Part shown: in pieces, positions 23,873 to 33,877 of the stretch
Numbering within the stretch: position 1 is the first letter of the stretch
Layout of the letters: every line of letters starts with the position of its first letter
NCBI GenBank assembly: GCA_022495005.1
Contig: JAGYXB010001967.1
Coordinates: 698,992 to 762,991 of the forward strand
DNA length: 64,000 nucleotides
Direction: 5' to 3'
From: Rhyacophila brunnea
Lineage: Eukaryota; Arthropoda; Insecta; Trichoptera; Rhyacophilidae
The notes under the pieces: model-generated
Databases searched by the model: none
What the model was told of the DNA's origin: nothing
Seen by the model: only the letters and a program-made list of their open reading frames with translations
Made by a program: the position numbers and the translations under genes

Positions 23873-24010
23873 CCTAAGATTACCATATGCTTCTTTACAG
23901 AGTGGAGGTTGCATTAACAGAATTTTGTTTTTTTTCTCGAGAAATGCATGTTAGCCAGTAGCTCAATCTAATAGGTCCAAACTCTGGATTCAAACACACA
24001 TGCATATTTA
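23873..24010 (-). mobile_element. SINE family 1, partial copy
   Basis: The reverse complement shows TTGGACCTATTAGATTGAG, CTAACATGCATTTCTCG, TCTGTTAATGCAACCTCC and CACTCTGTAAAG, aligning to the SINE body at 9990-10150. The promoter-bearing head is missing. Confidence 0.7.
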
Positions 24011-24559
24011 CCACACTCGGTATTTTAACCGAGGGATGCATGACATTATAAACCGATTGCTTACGTCTGGCCATCGTGTGCGTACGATTAATTAAAACAC
24101 ATAATAATAAATTATCAATACATTAAGTACATCAAAATTCATGCCTCTTACTTTTTGCTAATTGCCCCTGATAGAAGGAGCATTCACCTTAAAAACAACT
24201 ATTTTGTTTCGGCATGTTTTATAGATGCAATATTTTTTCTTGTATTATCCTTATAATAGTTTACGTCTGGTGCATTGCATTACAGTAAGTTAGTAAGTAA
24301 GTTTTAACACTAGCCGAGTCGCTGAAAATCAGGCGTCATTTTAAGAAGCATATGATTCATCCAGTAGTATATCAATGGCTCTGACTGAGCTTAAATTGAA
24401 TTATTTACAGCTCTCAAAAGTTGTATTCGTATTAGTTTCTTTATTTTCCGCCCTTTATAATGTGCCGCCCCTAAGCAACACATGAACTGCCTATCCCCAC
24501 GTGACGTCACTGGCGATATAAATAAGAACTTTTCCACTCTTGGTAATTTCATTTCAAAT
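24011..24559. other. No gene; 80-bp block shared with 41638-41710
   Basis: 24296-24380 (TAAGTTTTAACACTAGCCGAG to CAGTAGTATATCAATG, quoted as TTTTAACACTAGCCG and CATCCAGTAGTATATC) is nearly identical to 41642-41722. No other feature was recognised. Confidence 0.5.
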
Positions 24560-24850
24560 TCATTTTTTTTACATACGGTGAACATTAAATTATAAATTTA
24601 ATACGTTCACAACATGACATTCAAAACAAAGAAATAGTATTAAACAGTGTAAAGAAGAAATAAATAGGTATATGCAGTATCACAAAAACAGTATGAAAAG
24701 TAAAGTAAAAGGTACAAAAATTATAAAACATCGAAGCACGCCGAATGATCTAAGTGGACCCTACTTTAAGTATTTATAAAACAACGCCCACCTATTTTCA
24801 TCCTCACGTAGGTGGAATATATCAGCATTCGAAGCGATTTACTTATTTCA
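24560..24850 (-). pseudogene. LINE 3' end, family B, minus copy
   Basis: Reverse complement of the 3' part of 44373-44800: GATATATTCCACCTACGTGAGG, quoted as ATATTCCACCTACGTGAG, then GTGGGCGTTGTTTTAT, TTCGGYGTGCTTC-like and an AT-rich 3' untranslated region up to GTGAACGTATTAAATTTATA. The frame is interrupted. Short relic. Confidence 0.65.
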
Positions 24851-24984
24851 CTCCCAATTGCCTTTAATAATGTTGTAATATTATTTATATGTTTGTTCAT
24901 GTCATATTGTGAACGTTTTGGAATGGTGATTAATAAAATTGTAAAGTTCAATATGTAAAATGTAATTATTCTACTAACTATTAG

Positions 24985-25205
24985 TCTCTTGTTGCCTACG
25001 ATAACGTCGTGGGTCCCAGGTTCGAATCCTTGGTCTGGAAAATACACAAATTATTTTTCAATTTGTGTTTGGAGCCAGAGTATGAACCTAATATGTTGAG
25101 CAAGTAGCTAACATCCATTTCTTGCAAAATTAAAAAAAAACTGTTACTACAAACCTTCACTCTGAGGAGGCCCATAATATAATCTTACTAGGATCTGACA
25201 TTGTT
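24985..25205 (+). mobile_element. SINE family 1, 5'-altered copy
   Basis: B box GGTTCGAATCC at about 25019, then TTTTTCAATTTGTG, CCTAATATGTTGAGCAAG, ACATCCATTTCTTG, ACAAACCTTCACTCTGAGGAG and a GGATCTGACATTG end. The A-box part is not recognisable. Confidence 0.75.
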
Positions 25206-25346
25206 AAAAAAAATAGTCTCTTGAGTGCATTTGTAATTTTTTTTTTCAAAAAACAATCATAAAACAATTTATTATCATGAAATAGCAATGCAATCTTTAT
25301 TGTCGTATATTTTTATTGCCACTCACTCACGCGATAATCCCAAAGT

Positions 25347-25716
25347 CAATGACATTAATATGGACGAAGCATCTGGAAAAAAAAATGACATTCACTTTTT
25401 TGTCGGGTCAGCCGAATGGCATAATCTGTTCAAACACCAAATATTACAATAAAGGTGATATTGCTATAAATTCCCGATGCTTTTTGTCGGTCTGCCGAAT
25501 GGTTCGGTCCGAACGGGTTCGCTCAAATGAACATTGACACTAGAAACACTGTTGTAACGCCATTACAATAAAGGTGATATTGCTATAAATTCCCGATGCG
25601 TGATATCGAATAATGGAAATTGCGTGACGTCTACCTATACATGTGCGAATGTCACTATGCGTGAATTTACTTGCTAGCTACTGTATTAAGTGCGTTGTCC
25701 ATTAATAATGTCATTG
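25347..25716. mobile_element. CAATGACATTA MITE, copy 1 (370 bp)
   Basis: Starts CAATGACATTAATATGGAC and ends with the reverse complement of CAATGACATTATTAATGGAC. A perfect 8-bp target duplication, CCCAAAGT, flanks it (25339-25346 and 25717-25724), which fits hAT. Internally, the block ATTACAATAAAGGTGATATT occurs twice (about 25443 and 25562), separated by CGGTC-rich inverted sequence. No coding capacity. A shorter copy is at 47055-47301. Confidence 0.9.
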
Positions 25717-25724
25717 CCCAAAGT

Positions 25725-26267
25725 AAATAATAAATTCATTCATATTATTATTCCAAAACAAATTTGCACACGGGTACTTGTTCATAATATTTGATTTTTT
25801 TAAATTCTCGGAAAGTCATTTACGAGTGGGTAGGTACACAGTGCGTATTTTATGTGCATTTACGTAATAACAATTTTCAGTAAAACAATGATTTTCGATT
25901 TTAACCAAGCTTCAATGTTCAAATGATTACCACTAACTTGTCTCTTGACCCATTAATGATAAATAATTAATAATAAAATAAATAAGTAATAGTTTTATAT
26001 AGCTTATTCAAAATATGTATTGCCAAATTCATTACAATATCTGTATTTCTACTGGCACATTAATTATATTTTAAATGATGTATTCAGTTCCGAACCCTCA
26101 GAAAAATGGAAAAGAGGAAAAATTAATACGTTTTTTTCATATTCATTCATATTCATATTTTATTCATGTTCGGTTATCTATAAAACATTTAAAATTGTGC
26201 TATTAAATCATATCTACGTAATTTTAGATATTTTATAGAGAGAAGAATATTATTTATCGATTATGGT
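25725..26267. other. AT-rich, no gene seen
   Basis: No protein-like frame. Simple ATTCATATTCAT runs occur near 26140-26165. Confidence 0.4.
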
Positions 26268-26271
26268 TTGA

Positions 26272-26309
26272 ACCACAGAACAGATAATCTGAGTTCTGAA
26301 TTCCCTGGT
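26272..26309. mobile_element. 38-bp minimal derivative of the ACCA-ended MITE
   Basis: Reads ACCACAGAACAGATAAT joined to TGAGTTCTGAATTCCCTGGT: just the two ends of the roughly 310-bp family at 23036 and 32566. It has TTGA on both sides (26268-26271, 26310-26313). The right-hand TTGA is also the outer edge of the large hairpin at 26310-26475. Confidence 0.75.
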
Positions 26310-26475
26310 TTGAACATACATAATTTTGAAAAAAACTTCTGAGAAAATATATTATAACCAATAGAAAAAATCTTTTTGAAAAAAGTAAGACTCCCGGTAG
26401 GAACCCCAAAAAGATTTTTTCTATTGGTTATAATATATTTTCTCAGAAGTGTTTTTCAAAATTATGTATGTTCAA
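26310..26475. repeat. Near-perfect 68-bp inverted repeat with 30-nt loop
   Basis: The left arm 26310-26377 and right arm 26408-26475 are reverse complements at 67 of 68 positions (A against C near 26335). The outer ends are TTGAACATAC/GTATGTTCAA. The loop 26378-26407 contains CTCCCGGTAGG. If transcribed this would be a long hairpin RNA. There are no coding frames. It could also be a fold-back MITE, but no copy was seen elsewhere in the window. Confidence 0.95.
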
Positions 26476-26547
26476 TAATTAGAATGGTACATTCTTAAAT
26501 CTTGTGAATTATTAGGTAGGACGTCCGCCCATGCCCAGGGTGTGTTA

Positions 26548-26985
26548 ATCTTGCCCATTTTTTGAATAATAAAATGCCTAATTCTTGTCAAATTTGGGAT
26601 CACAGAGATTATCAATATAATTTTTTATCGTAAATATTTCACTATAATAATGTCGACATAAATTATACTGATGGTTTTATAAATGCGTTTAAAAATTAAT
26701 AAATGTAAAAAATCTTAACACCACTGCACATTTATGTACTGAAATATGACTATATTCTAAAACATTAGAGCGAGAGGTTTAAAAGAATACTATTTTATGT
26801 AATAAAAATACTTTATGCAGTCATTAAATGTTTAAAATAAATATAAAGGATAATAAGGCTTCAAAATTACATAAATAGATTATCTACAACGTTTAAGGAA
26901 TGTCCAGGATCATGCTTTGAAAATAGAATAAAAGCTCCATTTTGACCTACGCTGAGCATGTCCCCCCTTAATAAATTTAAAAAAA
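26548..26985 (-). repeat. Dispersed repeat S, copy 2 (inverted)
   Basis: Reverse complement of 16010-16440 throughout, with about 85-90% similarity by eye and several indels. The extreme ends are unclear. Confidence 0.75.
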
Positions 26986-26989
26986 AACT

Positions 26990-27228
26990 ATCCAACACTA
27001 CCTGTAATATTATGTAATATTCTTAATTCAGCGAAAACAATTATTAAGTATGACTGAAAAACTGTGCACTATTTTTGTCGGATGGCCCATAGCATATTTA
27101 AACAATTATGGTTTGGTTTAGGCAGGGATTGATTGCATTTTAAAAACTAACCAGTACCATCTGCAAATTGTAGTCTTAGTTCAGTGAAAACAAATAAGTA
27201 TGACTGAAAAAGTTTTTACTGAGCATGT
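26990..27228 (-). mobile_element. CAGTGGCG-family MITE fragments
   Basis: Two interior blocks (around 27020-27060 and 27110-27215) with GGTTTAGGCAGGGATTGATT, CCATCTGCAAATTGTAG and GAAAACAAATAAGTATGACT, as in 30540-30770. Both termini are missing. The landmarks appear twice, as in the interior of the complete copy. Confidence 0.6.
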
Positions 27229-27375
27229 CCGATCCTAGTAAGATCATATTATATGGGCCTACACAGAGTGGAGGCTAGTATTAACAGATAGGTATTTGGT
27301 TTTTACAAGAAATTGATGTTAGCCACTTGCTCAACCTATAATTCAAACACAAATTGAAAAATAATATGTGTAATT
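27229..27375 (-). mobile_element. SINE family 1, partial copy
   Basis: The reverse complement gives TTTTTCAATTTGTGTTTG, GGTTGAGCAAGTGGCTAAC, CACTCTGTGTAGGCCCATA and CTAGGATCGGACATG. Head missing. Abuts the hAT MITE fragments. Confidence 0.75.
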
Positions 27376-27646
27376 GGCACCTCACAAACATGAAAATTAT
27401 CAGAATGATTTTGAACATTGACATTGAAAGCCAATAAACTATACCTTTGGGCTTAGTCAGATAAAAACATGGCAAAAATATGATTTGTAATAATTCTCCA
27501 GCACCCTTTTTAGAAAAATTTCTTAGATTTTAATTTCTAACACAAAAATTTCGAAACACTAATATCAGGTTTTTTTAGAAACCCAATACCTAAGGGAACT
27601 GCCAAAAAATTCTCGGTGTCCACCCGAATTCCGGAGTGGTGTAGGT
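27376..27646. other. No gene seen
   Basis: AT-rich, with no recognised element. Confidence 0.35.
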
Positions 27647-28031
27647 CATGGCTGGGGAGGGCTGACAGGGCTCTAGCCTGGGCGCCCGGGCTGTGGGGGC
27701 CCGGCGTGTCGGGTTGACCAGATAAGTGAGATAAACACACATTATAAATTAGCTTTAATAGTAAAAAAAGTCGCCTGCGGCGCTATTACACTTCATAACC
27801 ATGAACATTTTCAATTACTTATATAATTGTGCAATATATTTTCTCCATTATTAAAGTAGATGTATTAAAAAATCGCCAATAATTCACTGTATAAGCACCC
27901 TTAATTTGAACTAAAACACAATTTGAAAAACGTTAATGTAGTGTTTCACACTGCATTTAATCTTAGCGGTAGGTAGGGGGCCCGCCAAATATCCTAGCCT
28001 GAGGACCCGTTTCAGGATGTGGGGACCGTGG
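27647..28031 (-). mobile_element. CATGGCC-ended MITE, minus-strand copy
   Basis: Begins CATGGCTGGGGAGGGCTGAC, contains CAGGGCTCTAGCCTGGGCG, TCGCCTGCGGCGCTATTA and CAGGATGTGGGGACCGTGG at the far end. This is the inverted form of 36343-36707 and 48738-49112. Terminal repeats are decayed. Length matches the family (about 370 bp). Confidence 0.7.
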
Positions 28032-28124
28032 TATAGGTACACCGAGTGCAATAGACAAAAGACCGACAAACGAGAAATTAAGCTGTGAAGTAGAAAAAGA
28101 GTCTATGGGACTAATTTACATTCT

Positions 28125-28169
28125 CCTCCTTGCCCCCCCCCCCAATATTAAATCCTGGGTGCGCCACTG
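28125..28169 (-). mobile_element. Isolated hAT-like terminus with homopolymer
   Basis: On the minus strand: CAGTGGCGCACCCAGGATTT, an AATATT, then a run of 11 G. CAGTGGCG plus a G run is a common animal hAT terminus. No partner end was seen nearby. Confidence 0.5.
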
Positions 28170-28261
28170 GTCTGGGGCATCCAATGTTAGCTTTAATATT
28201 TCGATGCCGCATGTTAAATAGACAAGAAAGCGCAGACGACACAAACGGACACTAACAATCC

Positions 28262-28885
28262 TATTAATCATCATCATCATCATCATCAGCCTGAATCTAT
28301 CCACTGCTGGATGAAGGCCTCTTCAAGTTGCTTCCACTTCTCTCGGTCCCGTGCATTGCGTTGCCACGTACTTCCGCAGAACTTTATCATTTCATCGATC
28401 CAGCGGCCTCTAGGTCTACCTTGTAGACGTTTTGTACTTCTTGGATACCACTGGATGACTAGATTTGTCCAACGATTGTCTCTTCTTCGAGCTATGTGTC
28501 CAGCCCATCTCCATTTAAGGCTTTTAATAAACTCTATTACATCGCAAACCCTTGTCTGCTTCCTTATCCACTCATTCCTCTTGTTGTCCTTTCGCGTTAT
28601 GCCCAGCATGCACCTCTCCATACCACGTTGTGCTACTCTAAGTTTCTGGATCTCTCTTTTACTTAGGGTCCATGTTTCACACGCATATGTCATCACGGGA
28701 AGCACACACTGGTTGAACACTTTGCGCTTTAGGCACAGTGGAAGGTCACTTTTGAAGACATTATTCAGGCGGCCAAAAGCACTCCAGCCTAGCTTTACTC
28801 TCCTATTAATGATGTCCGTTAAACCGCGCTCATTTGATAACCACGATAGTTCGCTAATAACTCGTCGATAAATCCCCTTAGTCAT
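28262..28885 (-). pseudogene. RTE-type LINE, reverse-transcriptase C terminus and ATG-repeat tail
   Basis: The minus-strand frame 28286-28885 encodes the last 199 residues of an RTE-like endonuclease-reverse transcriptase. Landmarks in order are RRVKLGWSAFGRL (about 28-40), KVFNQCVLPVMTYACETWTL (about 55-74), SLKWRWAGHIARR (near 125), GRPRGRW (near 155) and the terminal AFIQQWIDSG. The stop TGA is the first unit of an (ATG)n tail (28262-28285), characteristic of RTE-clade 3' ends. There is no frameshift, but catalytic palm and endonuclease domains are absent, so it is a 5'-truncated insertion. This end is the evident source of the satellite core at 1-8668. Confidence 0.9.
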
Positions 28886-29194
28886 TGCAGGTGTTTATCG
28901 CTAGATTCAAAGTATGGAGTGCCTGGATATGAAGAGACTCGACCCGGAAAAGTGCGGTATTCAACGGTTAACTGTTGGCGGGTGAATTTGGAAGTTACTG
29001 GCACATGCTAGATTTTGATATCCCTGCCCCCTCCCGCCGCCTTCAAAATCAATAAAAGATTATTATTTATGGATATTTTATTTAAATGGACCCCCCCCCA
29101 AAAACATTTTATCTGTGCGCGCCTAGTGTATGGAGTTACAATTCGAATTCATAAGCTAACAGAGATATTTTATAATTAATGTATTCCATTCTAT
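28886..29194. other. No gene; short C run at 29088-29097
   Basis: TATTTAAATGGACCCCCCCC near 29075-29097 resembles another isolated hAT-like end. Nothing else was recognised. Confidence 0.35.
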
Positions 29195-29645
29195 ACTTTT
29201 CTTCGGCCATATCCGCACCTTAGTTGGAGCATATGGACACCACGCGGTGCCTGCAAGAATCCCTGTCGCTCGCCAGTCTTCTTGCTTCATTCCAGGTCAA
29301 ACCAGCATCCCGTTACTCCGCCGTATACACTCTATAGATAGTATTCAGCGGCCTTCCAGGACGCCGGAATCCGGTCGGCTTGAAGAATAGGAATCAGACA
29401 GGGTAGTGTCCCTGCCCCGTTTCTCTTCATCATTCTCTTTGACTTCATACTACGGAAGTTAATACCACCCGACCGAGGCATATCTGTTACGGCCCACGGT
29501 AATGCTATGCGACCTGGAATACGCCGATGACGCTGTCCTATTCGACAACTCAATTGAGGGCATTCAAGAGAATCGACAGGTTCCATAACAACTCATCTCG
29601 TGTTGATTTGCAAATCAACGCGAAGAAAACCATTCTATATTAGTT
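29195..29645 (+). pseudogene. LINE reverse-transcriptase palm fragment with YADD box
   Basis: On the plus strand the fragment GIRQGS, then FLFIILFDFILRK, then (after frame changes) DLEYADDAVLFDNS and INAKKT forms the palm-domain order of a LINE reverse transcriptase. The catalytic YADD is encoded at 29520-29531. It is broken by at least two frameshifts and a stop, so inactive. The preceding 29205-29280 (GGAGCATATGGACACCACGC) has a paralogue at 31400-31432 plus 31983-32050, interrupted there by a MITE. Confidence 0.75.
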
Positions 29646-29684
29646 ATGTTTATATATTTTTTTGACTGGGACGATAGATATATT

Positions 29685-30180
29685 TCACCACGTTTTTATT
29701 AGCTCGTATTCTAGTTTGTCCGGTATAGTTTTTTTTTGTTTGTCCAAGATTTGTATTGGACTTTGTATTGACATATTTGTATTGAACTAACTTCCCGAGT
29801 AGCTAGACATTTGAAACTTTTAGAATATATCAGAACACGACGACAATGCATTCTTTTAATACTTTTGGCCATTTTTAATCAGAATTGAATTCATTTTTAG
29901 TTAATTCTGTTTTGTATGAAAATTTATTATTGTTGGTTGCTGAGGGGGTCCTAGAAACTAAATTATTAATATATACGTGCGTTACTATGGAAATCAATAT
30001 GAGATGTCAAAATGTCAATATTTATTCAGTATTTCTAAAAAGTACAATAATAAGTTTTTATTAATACATATAATTGTCAAGTTTATATGATTCAACAGAA
30101 AATTACAAACGTGGTGTATAAAAAGTTCTTTTTATCTTGTAATTATTTGTAATAGGTACGTGATCCAAAATTATTTGCGA
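29685..30180 (+). repeat. Dispersed repeat R, copy 2
   Basis: Same landmarks and orientation as 11960-12410, with CCACGTTTTTATTAGCTCGT at the left and TTCTTTTTATCTTGTAATTA at the right. One internal insertion (TTTTTTTTGTTTGTCCAAG). Confidence 0.75.
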
Positions 30181-30267
30181 CTGCCCTCTAATAAACAAAA
30201 TGTATTAAGCAATTATTTAAAAACAGTGTCTAGAGATGTAAAAAGTATTTATAGATATTGTGTATAA

Positions 30268-30819
30268 CAGTGGCGAAGGGTGAATGTAGGCTGTTAAAAT
30301 CTGACATAAATAGTGCACACTAAACTTTTTTAGTCAAGCATTATTATTGTTTTCATTGAACTAACATTACAATAATTTGCAGATGGTAAGTGTTGATTAG
30401 TTTTTAAAATTCAATTAAACTATGCGTAAACCAAGCCATACGAGGCAATAGTAAAATAAATATTTGTCTATCTATAAAATATCTAAAATTATGCTTTTAA
30501 ATAATACATTTTAATACTTACAGAATAATTTTATCCATTGTGGGGTTTGGTTTAGGCACGGTTTAATTTATTAAAAAAAACTAATTATCACCATCTGTAA
30601 CATGCATTCTTAATTCAACGAAAACAAATAAGTATGACTGAAAAAGTGTAGGTACCTACACTATTTTTAGGAGGGTTTTGAATGATTTGTAAAAAACTAA
30701 TCAGCACCGTCTGCAAATTGTATTCTTAGTTCAATGAAAACCAATAAGTATGACTGACAAAGCTTAGTGTGTACTATTTATGTCGAATCTTAATAGCCTA
30801 CTTCTAGCCCTCGCCACTG
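30268..30819. mobile_element. CAGTGGCG hAT MITE, complete copy 1 (552 bp)
   Basis: Left end CAGTGGCGAAGGG, right end CCCTCGCCACTG. A perfect 8-bp target duplication, GTGTATAA, lies at 30260-30267 and 30820-30827. The interior is partly palindromic, with CATCTGYAAAT and GGTTTAGGCA blocks on both halves. No transposase frame. An autonomous hAT would have to supply the enzyme. Confidence 0.93.
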
Positions 30820-30827
30820 GTGTATAA

Positions 30828-31315
30828 TGGTAAAATCAGGGAACTCTGTGGGTAAAATATTAAGACATTGTAGTTGAAATTAAACTCCTCACTGTGGGTC
30901 ACCTTGAATCCGCCAATGCCAGAATTAATGGACCCGTTTACAATACTCAATCTAATGTCATACATTTTATGTGTGAAAGTTAACCACTGTTTGCTACCTG
31001 TTAATATATCAGTAAATAACACAGGTAAACATTATCATTTCAAATATTAGATAAGAAAACTCGAAATTCTGTTTTGTTTAAAATAAAACGTCAGCTGTGG
31101 ACCTGCGTATTTTTATTTATGCTGAAAAATGGTATGCTAATAAACTGTTCAAACATTAAATACCTATCATTGCAATAGACACTTCCGTATAATTTATTCA
31201 AACATGCAGTTTTTTTTAAATATTACAATAATTATTCTAGTAAAATGTTTAAAGATACCTAATAAATACTCGAAATAAATGTCATTTATATTATGTAAAT
31301 GATTTTCGGTATGGA
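30828..31315. other. AT-rich, no gene seen
   Basis: Short open frames only, none protein-like. Confidence 0.4.
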
Positions 31316-31375
31316 TGCAACACCGGTATTCACAGATACCGAAATATCGGTATTTTCAGTATTAAGAAAGTAGAA
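31316..31375 (-). mobile_element. Fragment of the TAGGGATT hAT family
   Basis: ACCGGTATTCACAGATACCG and TCGGTATTTTCAGTATTAAG correspond, inverted, to 10550-10625 of the element at 9788. No terminus is intact. Confidence 0.5.
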
Positions 31376-31432
31376 ATTGAAATCATCTTCTCTTCTTCAG
31401 CTACGTCCGCCCCAAAGATGGAGCATATGGAC

Positions 31433-31982
31433 CAGTAGCGAACGGTGGAGGTAAGCCGTTAAGATCCGCAGTAAATAGTGCATATTAAACTTTGTTAGTC
31501 TTATGTATTTGTTTTTATTGAATTAAAACTTCAATTTACAGATGATGTTGGTTAGATTTTAAAAATCAATTAAACCCTGCCTAAACCAAACAATAATAGT
31601 TTTGGTATATGTTGGGTGATACGACAAAATTGTGCACACTTTTACATTCAAGTATACATAATATTACACATATTGTCAGTTCATTTATTTAAATTCATAG
31701 TCCTGTCTAAATCAAACTATAATAGATAAAAAATAGTATAGTAAAGTTATGTATGATTTAATTGGATATATTTTAGATATTTTATAGATAGTCGAGTATT
31801 TTTTGACAAGTATCTATTATGGCTTGGTTTTCGCACGTTTTTTTGAATTTTACAAACTAATCAACACCATATTCTGAATATTGTAGTCTTATTTCAATGA
31901 AAACAAATGCGTACGTCTAACAAAGTTTAGTGTGCACTATTTATGGCGGATCTTAACAGCCTGCCTCCACCCTTCGCCACTG
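31433..31982. mobile_element. CAGTGGCG hAT MITE, complete copy 2 (550 bp)
   Basis: Left end CAGTAGCGAACGGTGGAGG, right end CCTCCACCCTTCGCCACTG. Target duplication ATATGGAC (31425-31432) and ATATGGGC (31983-31990), 7 of 8 matching. The uninterrupted target occurs at about 29228-29240 in a paralogous sequence, which confirms the insertion. Non-coding. Confidence 0.92.
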
Positions 31983-32284
31983 ATATGGGCACCACACGGC
32001 GACTCCAAAAATCCCTGTAGCTCGCTTGACTTCTTGCATAGTCGCCCATATGATCATCTGATCGAACATGGCGACGTATGTGTATTTTAGATTGATTTTT
32101 CATTAAAAATCCACACTGGGTCCCACAATCCACAAAAAATCGTCAAAACCACTTTTCAAAAATATGACAAGTGTTTTTTTCAATTAATTAAGGAAAGTAG
32201 GTACTTACATATTTTCGCCGTGAAATGCAAAACATTGAAAACCACTGTTGAATTTTATATTTATTTTAATCTATGGTAATAGTA

Positions 32285-32520
32285 CAGGGATGGGCAAACA
32301 TGAGGTCAACGAGAGCAAAATTCTGGATTTTCATATAATATAAAGAGCCATACGTTCTCGCGTAGTGTTAGAAATACACAAATTCTGATCGCGCATCTTG
32401 TCACTTACAACATTTAGAAAGGAAAATTCGTAAAAATATAAGTATAATGGGGAAAGAAACTACCTATATTTTTATCAAGAGATATTGGCAGCAGCGAAGA
32501 GCCGCATTTTCCCACGCCTG
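32285..32520. mobile_element. 236-bp hAT-type MITE
   Basis: Left end CAGGGATGGGCAAAC, right end GTTTTCCCACGCCTG-like (ATTTTCCCACGCCTG). Flanked by TAATAGTA (32277-32284) and TTATAGTA (32521-32528), 7 of 8 matching. No open frame. Confidence 0.82.
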
Positions 32521-32565
32521 TTATAGTAATATTGATTTAAAAAAAGGCATGTTTAATACGTCATA

Positions 32566-32877
32566 ACCACAGAACAGATAATAAATAGAATACCGATAGG
32601 CAATATTCAATACGCCGCATGGTGAAGCAGGCTTTTGAATGTGTGAGTGTTCTACGAAAACTGAAGCACGCATTATGCACGTGCTATAGTGTCTGTAATA
32701 CATCAACATTAAATGAGCGTAAATGCATAAATCGAGAGCAGTTTTTAGTATTCGACGTAAAAAGTATTCTTAACAAGTGTGTAAGTTTAACCTGGATTCT
32801 TCCTTACTCGAGTCGGTTACCTGCTATCGCCTTACCCGTTGTATATTTCAGTTCCCATTATTTCTGAGTTCCCTGGT
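32566..32877. mobile_element. ACCA-ended MITE, copy B (312 bp)
   Basis: ACCACAGAACAGATAATA to CTGAGTTCCCTGGT. Flanks CATA and TATA (32562-32565, 32878-32881), an imperfect 4-bp duplication. Aligns end to end with 23036-23344. Confidence 0.85.
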
Positions 32878-32881
32878 TATA

Positions 32882-33189
32882 ACAGAATTTCAGGCGAATC
32901 CAAACCGTGACTAATGAACCAAGGGTCAAGCATTCTAGCCTCTTTTCCACTGTGGGTGTCGTGTTTAGATATTAATACTTATGTTAGATGCAACAGTTGT
33001 TTATTAATATTAAATGTCATTGAATGAATCTTACTTAATCCGAGGGTCAATTACCTACGCATCACTGTCTACCGCAAACCATCACTATTTGTGGTATTAT
33101 TCATATTTGGTACCTACTTCAATGCGTCGAGCACTGGCTTCACATACCGGGGGTTCCTAGTTCGTTTCACGATGAAGTCACAGCTAGGG
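32882..33189. other. No gene seen
   Basis: Mixed composition with no protein-like frame. Confidence 0.35.
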
Positions 33190-33715
33190 CCGTCATGACG
33201 AAAGAATAATTACAAGATAAAAAGAACTTTTTTATATACCACATTTTTAAATTTTCTGTTGAATCATAAACTCGACAATTCTATGTACTAATAATTTAGA
33301 ACAAATAAAGCAATTGTCAACAAATCATTTTTTTGCTATTTTGCAACAAAAAAACAAATATAGAATACTGAAATGTAATTTTGATTTCCATAGTAACACA
33401 CGTATATATTAATAATTTAGTTGCTAGGACCCCAGACCCCTAGGAACCAATAGTAGTGGATTGAATTACGGATTTCTTCCGAAATAACTTTTCATACAAA
33501 ACAGGATTAACTGAAAATGAATTCAATTCTACTTAAAGATGGCTAAAAGTATTTAAAAAATGCATTGGCATCGTGTTCTGATATATTCTAAAAGTTTCAA
33601 CTGTCTAGCTAGTCGGGAAGTTAGTTAAAATCGATTGCAAGATTTGTACTGGATAAACAACCACCGGACAAACAAGAATACGAGCTAATAAAAACGTGGT
33701 AAAAAATATAGTCGG
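33190..33715 (-). repeat. Dispersed repeat R, copy 3
   Basis: Inverted relative to 11960-12410. The left breakpoint of the 3.9-kb tandem duplication falls inside it at 33395, so the second unit has only the part 37312-37630. Confidence 0.75.
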
Positions 33716-33877
33716 CAGTTTTATACAGGTCTATTTATTTATTTATTTGGATAAAGAGTATTATGGCATCAAGGTTGAAACAGACACAATGACGATCTGG
33801 CACATATTATAGCTATGCTAAGAGCGTTTTAGTATCTATGATCATATCTATGTCATTCCGACATATTATAATATGTA

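Noticed and set aside
26310..26475. microRNA precursor
   Set aside because: The arms are much longer and more perfectly paired than insect pre-miRNAs. A hairpin siRNA or fold-back element is more likely.
28311..28871. Plus-strand 186-residue frame
   Set aside because: Exact antisense of the RTE tail, whose protein motifs are clear on the minus strand.
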